Positions 1 through 5,983 of a stretch of 7,108 bases of DNA are shown here, piece after piece (the first letter of the stretch is position 1; each line of letters opens with the position of its first letter). The position numbers and the translations under genes were made by a program. Origin of the DNA: Flavobacteriales bacterium (GTDB lineage Bacteria > Bacteroidota > Bacteroidia > Flavobacteriales_F > PHOS-HE28); contig JACJZH010000032.1 in the NCBI GenBank assembly GCA_020635695.1, positions 1 through 7,108 on the forward strand. Direction: 5' to 3'. The notes beneath the pieces are model-generated. The model had not been told where the DNA came from. It searched no databases and was given only the letters and a program-made list of their open reading frames with translations.

Positions 1-32
1 TTTATGGTCATTCGATCGCCATTTATTCCGTC
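1..32 (+). other. AT-richer leader upstream of dinB
   Basis: These 32 bases are about 59% A+T, in clear contrast to the GC-rich gene that follows, so they are probably the end of an intergenic region carrying the 5' leader and perhaps part of the dinB promoter. I see no Shine-Dalgarno sequence before the ATG at 33 and no complete Bacteroidota promoter (TTG then TAnnTTTG). The only palindrome is CGATCG at 13-18, which is too short to call an operator. The dinB frame has no stop between here and the window edge, so an earlier start cannot be formally excluded. Confidence 0.3.
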
Positions 33-1256
33 ATGCAGGCGCCGCGCACCATCCTTCATCTGGACCTCAACACCTTCTTCGTTTCCGTGGAACGGCTGCG
101 CGAGCCGAAGCTGAACGGCCGGCCCGTGCTGATCGGCGCCGACAGCGACCGCGGCGTGGTGGCTTCGTGCAGCTATGAGGCCCGCGCCTTCGGCATCCGC
201 AGCGCCATGCCCATGAAGGTGGCCAAGCAGCTGTGCCCGGAGGCCATCATCCTGCGGGGCGACAGCGGCCTGTACCTGCGCAAGAGCGACGAGGTGACCG
301 AGGTCGTGCGCGCGCACGTGCCCCTGTTCGAGAAGAGCAGCGTGGACGAGTTCTACGTGGACCTCAGCGGCACCGACCGCTTCTTCGGCAGCTGGAAGCT
401 GGCCACCGAACTGCGGCAGCGGATCGCCAAGGAGACCGGCCTGCCCAACAGCATCGGGCTCAGCATCAACAAGACGGTGAGCAAGGTGGCCACCGGCGAG
501 GCCAAGCAGGGCTTGGGTGAACTGCAGGTGCCCCTCGGCACCGAGAAGCCCTTCCTGGCCCCCATGCCCATCGAACGCATCCCCGGCGTGGGCGGCAAGA
601 CCGCGCACCTGCTGCGCAGCATGGGGGTGATGAAGATCCACACCCTGCAGGAGGTGCCCATCGACCTGATGCAGCGGCTGCTGGGCGAGCACGGCCCGGT
701 GCTGTGGCGCAAGGCCAACGGCATCGACGACAGCCCGGTGATCGCCTGGCATGAACGCAAGAGCATCGGCACCGAGCGCACCTTCGAGCGCGACACCATC
801 GACGTGGCGAAGCTGCGGGGTCTCTTCACCGCCATGACCGAAACGCTCGCCTTCCAGCTGCGCCGCGGGCGGAAGCTCACCAGCTGCATCACCGTCAAGG
901 TGCGCTACGCCGACTTCAACACGCACACCCGCCAGCAGCGCATCGGCTACACCGCCTGCGACCACCTGCTGCTGCCCGTGGTGCACGAGCTCTTCACCCG
1001 GCTGTACGACCGGCGCCAGCGCGTGCGGCTCATCGGGGTGCGCTTCAGCCACCTGGTGGGCGGCGGCCACCAGATCGATGCCTTCACCGACACCGAGGAG
1101 GCCATGAGCCTCTACCAGGCCATGGACAAGGTGCGCAAGCGCTTCGGCGACCGCACCGTGATGCGCGCCAGCGGCATGGGCGCCCGCAGCATCGGCAGGA
1201 TGGACGACCCCTTCGACGGGCAGGCGCCGCTGCTGCTGGCGAACAGAAGGACGTGA
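33..1256 (+). CDS. dinB: DNA polymerase IV, Y-family translesion polymerase (DinB)
   Basis: This is a 407-residue error-prone DNA polymerase that copies past damaged template bases in the cytoplasm. The palm/finger region opens with HLDLNTFFVSVE. D11 is the first metal-binding aspartate and F16 sits at the steric-gate position that excludes ribonucleotides. The second catalytic motif SVDEF supplies D105 and E106, so all three metal ligands are present. A helix-hairpin-helix thumb follows (IPGVGGK from residue 183), then the little-finger domain starting near KSIGTERTF (from residue 243). The C-terminus carries QAPLLL (397-402), which fits the Q-x-x-L-x-L pattern of sliding-clamp binding peptides such as QLVLGL of E. 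coli Pol IV. The protein is longer than E. coli Pol IV (351 residues), as Bacteroidota homologues tend to be. N13 replaces the aspartate common in HVDMD or HLDLD; that position is not a metal ligand. The ATG at 33 gives the usual short lead before HLDL. No umuD- or lexA-like partner and no recognisable SOS box is visible in the 32 upstream bases. Confidence 0.95.
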   Translation: MQAPRTILHLDLNTFFVSVERLREPKLNGRPVLIGADSDRGVVASCSYEARAFGIRSAMPMKVAKQLCPEAIILRGDSGLYLRKSDEVTEVVRAHVPLFEKSSVDEFYVDLSGTDRFFGSWKLATELRQRIAKETGLPNSIGLSINKTVSKVATGEAKQGLGELQVPLGTEKPFLAPMPIERIPGVGGKTAHLLRSMGVMKIHTLQEVPIDLMQRLLGEHGPVLWRKANGIDDSPVIAWHERKSIGTERTFERDTIDVAKLRGLFTAMTETLAFQLRRGRKLTSCITVKVRYADFNTHTRQQRIGYTACDHLLLPVVHELFTRLYDRRQRVRLIGVRFSHLVGGGHQIDAFTDTEEAMSLYQAMDKVRKRFGDRTVMRASGMGARSIGRMDDPFDGQAPLLLANRRT

Positions 1257-1270
1257 GCAAGGCGCAAGAA

Positions 1271-1339
1271 GCAAGTGCCAAGGATCAAGAGTTCAAGGTC
1301 TTACATGGGTGGTTCGCCCAATTGACACTTGCCACTTGC
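1271..1339. repeat. Inverted repeat with 12-base arms inside the heptad lattice
   Basis: GCAAGTGCCAAG at 1271-1282 and CTTGCCACTTGC at 1328-1339 are reverse complements at 11 of 12 positions, with 45 bases between them. In RNA they could form a long-loop hairpin downstream of dinB. There is no T-tract after the right arm, so it is not a standard intrinsic terminator. The pairing partly follows from the heptad lattice itself (CAAG opposite CTTG), so it may not be a separate functional element. Confidence 0.45.
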
Positions 1340-1350
1340 CCCATGATACT
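1322..1350 (+). promoter_or_regulatory. Candidate sigma70-like promoter for the ABC/peptidase unit
   Basis: TTGACA (1322-1327) matches the classical -35 hexamer perfectly. After a 17-base spacer comes GATACT (1345-1350), which matches TATAAT at four of six positions. Transcription would start near 1357, leaving a leader of about 135 bases before the ATPase ATG at 1491. The main caution is that Bacteroidota primary sigma factors prefer TTG with TAnnTTTG, which is not present here. The TTG also belongs to the heptad lattice, so the match could be coincidence. Confidence 0.3.
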
Positions 1351-1352
1351 TG

Positions 1353-1415
1353 ACCAACCCTCCCTGTAACCTCCCGCCCCCATCCCCGTCCCACTTCCGA
1401 CCATCCTCCACCTCC
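1353..1415 (+). promoter_or_regulatory. C-rich, G-poor tract resembling a Rho-loading (rut) region
   Basis: By direct count, 38 of these 63 bases are C and only 4 are G on the plus strand, while the flanking genes have roughly balanced G and C. A C-over-G bubble of this length, unlikely to fold, is the classical composition of Rho utilisation sites. It lies downstream of dinB and inside the presumed leader of the ATPase gene, so it could end dinB transcripts or make expression of the downstream unit conditional. A TTG-started extension of the ATPase through this tract would give a proline/serine-rich leader unlike the family, so I treat it as noncoding. The remaining bases to 1490 show only a weak 5-base hairpin (1429-1444). 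Confidence 0.35.
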
Positions 1416-1490
1416 GACCGCCCGTGTGATCGGGCCGGACCGATGGGGGACGATCCGCATCTTGACCCCGCAACAACCCCTCTGCTGCGC

Positions 1491-2393
1491 ATGGAACTCC
1501 TGATCGACGGACTGAGCAAGACCTACGGCAACGGCGTGAAGGCCCTGGACGACGTGACCCTGCACATCCCCACGGGCATGTTCGGACTCCTTGGCCCCAA
1601 CGGCGCCGGCAAGAGCACCCTGATGCGCACCGTGGCCACCCTGCAGGAGGCCGACTCCGGCACCGTGCGCCTGCGCGGCAACGGCACCGACATCGACGTG
1701 CTGGCGGACAAGGAGGACGTGCGCCGCGTGCTGGGCTACCTGCCGCAGGAGTTCGGCGTGTACCCGCGGGTGAGCGCCTGGCAGATGCTGGACCACCTGG
1801 CCCTGCTGAAGGGCGTGACCCGCAGCGGCGAACGTCGCGACCTGGTGGACGCCCTGCTGAAGAAGGTGAACCTGTGGGACCACCGCAAGCGCCGCATCAG
1901 CGGGTTCAGCGGGGGCATGAAACAGCGCTTCGGCATCGCCCAGTGCCTGATCGGCGACCCGCTGCTGATCATCGTGGACGAGCCCACTGCCGGCCTGGAC
2001 CCCGGTGAACGCAACCGCTTCTACGACCTGCTCACCGAGATCGGCGAACAGGTGATCGTGATCCTGAGCACCCACATCGTGCAGGACGTGCAGGAGCTCT
2101 GCTCGCGCATGGCCATCATCGACCAGGGGCAGGTGCGCTACAGCGGTCCGCCCGCCGACGCGCTGCGCGCGATCCGCGGGCGCGTCTGGGAAAAGGCCAT
2201 CGACAAGCAGGAGCTGGAGGCCGTGGCGTCGCAGCACCGGTTGATCAGCCACAAGCTCGTGGCGGGCCGGCCCATCGTGCACGTGCTCAGCGACGGCACA
2301 CCCGGCGATGGCTTCAAGGCCGCGGAACCGAACCTGGAGGACGTCTTCTTCAGCACCCTGAAAGGCGGCATCACCGAACACGCCCCCGCCTGA
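1491..2393 (+). CDS. ABC transporter ATP-binding protein (ABC-2 type, CcmA-like)
   Basis: This 300-residue ATPase is the cytoplasmic motor for the permease-peptidase encoded next. It shows Walker A GPNGAGKST (35-43), Q-loop Q86, signature FSGGMKQR (139-146, with F where L is usual), Walker B LLIIVDEP (158-165) with catalytic E164, D-loop AGLD (167-170) and switch histidine H195. A C-terminal extension of about 80 residues ends in EPNLEDVFF (279-287), typical of ATPases paired with ABC-2 permeases. I chose the ATG at 1491 because MELLIDGLSKTYGNG is the normal family opening. An in-frame ATG at 1443 would add 16 residues without family resemblance, and a TTG at 1350 would add a proline-rich stretch. 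No Shine-Dalgarno sequence is evident. The stop TGA shares its last base with the ATG of the permease gene, implying translational coupling and fixed stoichiometry. With a single ATPase gene, a homodimer is expected. The substrate cannot be told from sequence. Confidence 0.93.
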   Translation: MELLIDGLSKTYGNGVKALDDVTLHIPTGMFGLLGPNGAGKSTLMRTVATLQEADSGTVRLRGNGTDIDVLADKEDVRRVLGYLPQEFGVYPRVSAWQMLDHLALLKGVTRSGERRDLVDALLKKVNLWDHRKRRISGFSGGMKQRFGIAQCLIGDPLLIIVDEPTAGLDPGERNRFYDLLTEIGEQVIVILSTHIVQDVQELCSRMAIIDQGQVRYSGPPADALRAIRGRVWEKAIDKQELEAVASQHRLISHKLVAGRPIVHVLSDGTPGDGFKAAEPNLEDVFFSTLKGGITEHAPA

Positions 2394-5300
2394 TGATCGG
2401 TCGCCTCGTCCGCTTCGAGCTGCGCTATTGGCTCCGCCAGCCGATGGTGTACATCTTCCTGCTGATCAACCTGCTGCTCTGCATGGGCGCGGTGAGCTCG
2501 GACAACATCCAGATCGGCGGGGGCCTGGGCAGCGTGTACCGCAACGCGCCGGAGGTCATCTACAACTTCTACGCGCTCATGAGCTTCCTCGGGCTGCTCA
2601 TGGTCACCGCCTTCGTGAACGGCACGGCCATCCGCGACTTCAGCAACAACACCGCACAGCTGGTCTTCGCCACGCCGATCTCGCGCAGGCAGTACCTGAT
2701 CGGCCGTTTCGCCGGAAGCACGATCGTGGCTCTCGTCCCCATGCTGGGCATCTCGCTCGGCATCCTGCTGGGCAGCGTGGTGCCCTGGGCCGATGCCGAA
2801 CGCATGGGCCCGACGTTATGGAACGCGCACGCACAGGCCTTCCTGCTCTACGCCGTGCCCAACGTGCTGTTCACCGCCGCCGTGATCTTCGGTGTGGCCA
2901 TCCATGCACGCAACACCATCGCGGCCTTCATCACGGCCATCGTGCTGCTGGTGGGCTACATCATCGCGCAGAACCTGATCGGCGACCTGGACAACGAATT
3001 CCTGGCCGCGATGCTCGACCCCTTCGGCATCACCGCGCTAAGCCAGGTGACCAAGTACTGGACGGTGGCCGACAAGAACACGCTGCTGCTGCCCATGGAT
3101 GGGCCCATCGGCTGGAACCGGCTGCTCTGGGTCGCGGTGTCCATCGTGGTGTTCGTGGTGGCCTACCGCCGCTTCAGCTTCCACGAACGCGCCCGCAAGG
3201 GTGGAGCGAAGCAGGGGGAGGCCGCGTCCGCCTCCATGGCGCACATCGCCCTGCCCAACGTGTCCCGCCACCACGGCACCGGCGCCCGGTGGAAGCAGTT
3301 CATCGCGCAGGTACGCATGGAGCTCAAGGCCATCGTCACCGGCCCGGTGTTCATCGTGGTCATGCTGTTGGGTGTCATCCAGTTGATCACCTCGCTGGCC
3401 TACGTCACCGAGCTCTATGACAACGTGGCCTACCCGGTCACCTACAACGTGATCGACACCATCGAGAACGCGCTGGGGCTGTACGTCATCATCATCGTGG
3501 TCTTCTACTCCGGCCTCCTGGTGTGGCGCGAACGCGACCCGCGCATGCACGACATCCACGATGCATTGCCACTACCCACGGGGCTGGGCATCCTGGCGAA
3601 GATGACGAGCATGCTGGCCCTGCTTGCGATCGTGTTCCTGCTGGCCACTGCCGCGGGCACGCTCACTCAGCTGGCCAACGGCTATACCGTGCTGCGGCCC
3701 GAGGTCTACTTCTGGTACCTGATCGTACCGGGCATCCTCGGTTTCGGCTTCCTGAGCATGCTGGCCATCTGCGTGCACACCCTGGTGAACAACAAGTACC
3801 TCGGCTACTTCGTGTTCATCCTGATCGTGGTGCTGAACGCCTTCGCGTGGCCCGCGCTGGACATCGAAAGCCGGCTGGTGCGCATGAACAGCGACAGCGG
3901 CCTGCGCTACTCGGACCTCAGTCGCTTCGGCCCTTATGTGAAGGGATTCGCCTTCTTCAAGGCCTACTGGTGGGCCTTCGGGGGCATCCTGCTGTTCGTG
4001 TCCTTCCTGTTCCGGGTCCGCGGCCGGGAGACCGGTGCCAAGTGGCGGATGCGCATCGCCCGCTGGCGGCTTTCCCAGCGGTGGAAGGTGGCCCTGCCCC
4101 TCGTGCTTCTCTGGGCCGGACTCGGCGCCTGGGGCTACTACAACACCAAGGTGCTGAACACCTACACCACCAGCGACCAGGGCGAGGAATTGCGTGTGCG
4201 CTACGAGAAGGAGTTCAAACGCTTCGACGGGATCCCGCAACCGCACTTCACCGCCGTGGACTACGACATCGCGCTGTACCCGGAGGAACGCCGGATGGAA
4301 TACACTGCGCAGGTGACCACCCGTAACGTGGACGCGGTCTCCATTGATTCACTGCACCTGCTCCTGCCGGATGATGTGGACCTGGAGATCGACCTGCCGG
4401 GCGGGGAGCTGGTCCTCAACGACGAGGACCTCGACTACCGGATCTACCGGCTGGACCCGCCCCTGGCGCCCGGGGCCGAGCTGCCCTTCACCGTGCGCGG
4501 GAGCTACGCCGCCAAGGGCTTCGAGCACCGCATCTCCTTCATCCAGCTGGTGAACAACGGCAGCTTCTTCAACAACACTGACCTGGTGCCGGGGATCGGC
4601 TACAACCCCGGCGCGGAACTGAGCGACCGCAACGACCGGCGCAAGCACGACCTGCCGCCCAAGGAACGCATGACCCCGCTGAGCGAGGACCCCGCCCTCC
4701 GGCAGCACACCTACCTGATGGCCAACAGCGACTGGGTGGACGTGCGCACGCACATCAGCACCGCCGGAGACCAGATCGCCGTCGCACCCGGGTCCCTGCG
4801 CAAGCAATGGACCGAGGACGGGCGCAACCACTTCGAGTACGCGCTGGACCACCCCTCGCAGAACTTCTACAGCTTCCTGAGCGCCCGCTACGAGGTGGCC
4901 CGCGAACAATGGACCCCGCCGGGAGGTGGCACCCCCGTGGACGTGGAGGTGTACTACCACCACGAGCACGGCGTGAACGTGCCGCGCATGATCGCCAGCA
5001 TGAAGCAGGCGCTGGCCTACTACACGCAGCACTTCGGCCCCTACCGCCATCGACAGGTGCGCATCCTGGAGTTCCCGCGCTACTTCAGCTTCGCGCAGGC
5101 CTTCCCGGGCACCATGCCCTACAGCGAGAGCATCGGCTTCATCACCGACCTGAGCGCGGAGAGCGACATCGACATGGTGTTCTATGTGGTGGCCCACGAG
5201 ATGGGGCACCAGTGGTGGGCGCACCAGGTGATCGGCGCCGACATGCAGGGCGGCACGCTGCTGAGCGAGAGCATGAGCCAGTACAGCGCGCTGATGGTGA

Positions 5301-5983
5301 TGGAGCAGGAGTACGGCCGTGCCCACATGCGGAAGTTCCTGAAGCTGGAGAACGACAAGTACATGCGTGCCCGCGGAAGCGAGACCCAGCGCGAACTGCC
5401 TTTGCTGCGTGTGGAGAACCAGGGCTACATCCACTACAACAAGGGCAGCGTGGTGCTCTATGCCCTGCGCGAGTTCCTCGGTGAGGACACGCTGAACAAG
5501 GCCTTCCGATCGCTGGTCGATTCCTTCGCCTACCAGGGTGCGCCCTATCCCACCTCCATGGACCTGTACCGTGCCGTGGACCATGTCACGCCCGACAGCC
5601 TCCACTACCTGCTGGAGGACCAGCTGGCACACATCACCCTGTACGACAACCGGCTGCTTTCCGCCAGCGCCGTGCCCTCCGGAAAGGGCTACGACGTCAC
5701 CGTGAAGCTGAGCTGCGCGAAGTTCCATGCCGACAGCCTGGGGCGTGAGACCACCATGCCCATGAACGACTGGATCGACGTGGGCCTGCAGCGCGAGGCC
5801 GTGGACGATGAGGACGAAGGCGAGCTGATCGTACAGCGGCGCATCCGGTTCACCGAAGGCGAACACACCGTGACCTTCCACGTGGACGAACTGCCGCACG
5901 AGGCCGTGATCGACCCCATGCACCTGTTCTTCGACCGGGTGCCGGACGACAATACGGAACGGGTGGAGAAGCCGGACGCCTAA
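2393..5983 (+). CDS. ABC-2 permease fused to a C-terminal M1-family zinc peptidase
   Basis: This 1196-residue protein combines a transporter membrane domain with a metallopeptidase. Residues 1-265 hold about six hydrophobic segments (near 16-36, 59-79, 106-130, 148-170, 175-197, 243-260). Residues 318-542 hold six more (318-338, 360-380, 400-425, 440-464, 469-487, 525-542), giving two permease halves in one chain. A thirteenth segment at 565-585 leads to the soluble region. Arg/Lys-rich stretches at 4-15, 259-301 and 541-564 suggest cytoplasmic sides, which puts the C-terminus in the periplasm. Residues from about 615 form the beta-rich M1 entry domain, followed by the catalytic domain with HEMGH (935-939), third zinc ligand E959 and probable catalytic Y1015 (YNKG). 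The GAMEN exopeptidase motif appears as GTMPYSE (906-912), and E959 lies 19 residues after H939 rather than the classical 18. This architecture is known in databases as ABC permease/M1 aminopeptidase, and the length is normal for it. The substrate is unknown and peptidase activity is inferred from the intact zinc site. The start overlaps the ATPase stop. Confidence 0.92.
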   Translation: MIGRLVRFELRYWLRQPMVYIFLLINLLLCMGAVSSDNIQIGGGLGSVYRNAPEVIYNFYALMSFLGLLMVTAFVNGTAIRDFSNNTAQLVFATPISRRQYLIGRFAGSTIVALVPMLGISLGILLGSVVPWADAERMGPTLWNAHAQAFLLYAVPNVLFTAAVIFGVAIHARNTIAAFITAIVLLVGYIIAQNLIGDLDNEFLAAMLDPFGITALSQVTKYWTVADKNTLLLPMDGPIGWNRLLWVAVSIVVFVVAYRRFSFHERARKGGAKQGEAASASMAHIALPNVSRHHGTGARWKQFIAQVRMELKAIVTGPVFIVVMLLGVIQLITSLAYVTELYDNVAYPVTYNVIDTIENALGLYVIIIVVFYSGLLVWRERDPRMHDIHDALPLPTGLGILAKMTSMLALLAIVFLLATAAGTLTQLANGYTVLRPEVYFWYLIVPGILGFGFLSMLAICVHTLVNNKYLGYFVFILIVVLNAFAWPALDIESRLVRMNSDSGLRYSDLSRFGPYVKGFAFFKAYWWAFGGILLFVSFLFRVRGRETGAKWRMRIARWRLSQRWKVALPLVLLWAGLGAWGYYNTKVLNTYTTSDQGEELRVRYEKEFKRFDGIPQPHFTAVDYDIALYPEERRMEYTAQVTTRNVDAVSIDSLHLLLPDDVDLEIDLPGGELVLNDEDLDYRIYRLDPPLAPGAELPFTVRGSYAAKGFEHRISFIQLVNNGSFFNNTDLVPGIGYNPGAELSDRNDRRKHDLPPKERMTPLSEDPALRQHTYLMANSDWVDVRTHISTAGDQIAVAPGSLRKQWTEDGRNHFEYALDHPSQNFYSFLSARYEVAREQWTPPGGGTPVDVEVYYHHEHGVNVPRMIASMKQALAYYTQHFGPYRHRQVRILEFPRYFSFAQAFPGTMPYSESIGFITDLSAESDIDMVFYVVAHEMGHQWWAHQVIGADMQGGTLLSESMSQYSALMVMEQEYGRAHMRKFLKLENDKYMRARGSETQRELPLLRVENQGYIHYNKGSVVLYALREFLGEDTLNKAFRSLVDSFAYQGAPYPTSMDLYRAVDHVTPDSLHYLLEDQLAHITLYDNRLLSASAVPSGKGYDVTVKLSCAKFHADSLGRETTMPMNDWIDVGLQREAVDDEDEGELIVQRRIRFTEGEHTVTFHVDELPHEAVIDPMHLFFDRVPDDNTERVEKPDA

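Larger units (their letters stand above)
1265..1355. repeat. Heptad (7-base period) CAAG/CTTG lattice
   Basis: Starting nine bases after the dinB stop, CAAG recurs at 1265, 1272, 1279 and 1286, exactly seven bases apart, with one more copy at 1294, one base out of step. After about 20 bases the complementary word CTTG and one-base variants recur at 1321 (ATTG), 1328, 1335, 1342 (CATG) and 1349, again seven bases apart. Both groups share one register: 1321 is 56 bases (8 x 7) after 1265. The three bases between words vary. The result is 13 seven-base cells over 91 bases, forward words on the left and reverse-complement words on the right. It is not coding in any frame that I can support. The function is unknown: it could be a repeat-type protein-binding site, a transcript 3' end or a decayed repeat. 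Confidence 0.6.

Noticed and set aside
13..18. CGATCG palindrome as an operator for dinB
   Set aside because: It is only six bases, with no extended symmetry and no match to a LexA box that I recognise.
1429..1444. Hairpin ATCGG - 6-base loop - CCGAT as an intrinsic terminator
   Set aside because: The stem is only five base pairs and is not followed by a T-run.
1350..1490. A 47-residue N-terminal extension of the ATPase from TTG at 1350, or 16 residues from ATG at 1443
   Set aside because: The extra residues are proline/serine-rich or unrelated to the family, and they cross the C-rich tract. The ATG at 1491 gives the standard family N-terminus.
1293..2381. A 362-codon open frame antisense to the ABC ATPase
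   Set aside because: The composition is His/Ala/Val/Gln-rich with no domain, and the opposite strand carries a complete ATPase with every canonical motif.
2428..3420. A 330-codon plus-strand frame inside the permease region
   Set aside because: It is rich in R, H, A, G and P, as expected from an out-of-frame reading of GC-rich DNA. The overlapping frame encodes clear membrane helices.
4349..5923. A 524-codon open frame antisense to the peptidase region
   Set aside because: It mirrors a GC-rich gene, is dominated by V, H, A, G and Q from complemented GC-biased codons, has no recognisable domain, and lies opposite an intact zinc-peptidase frame.
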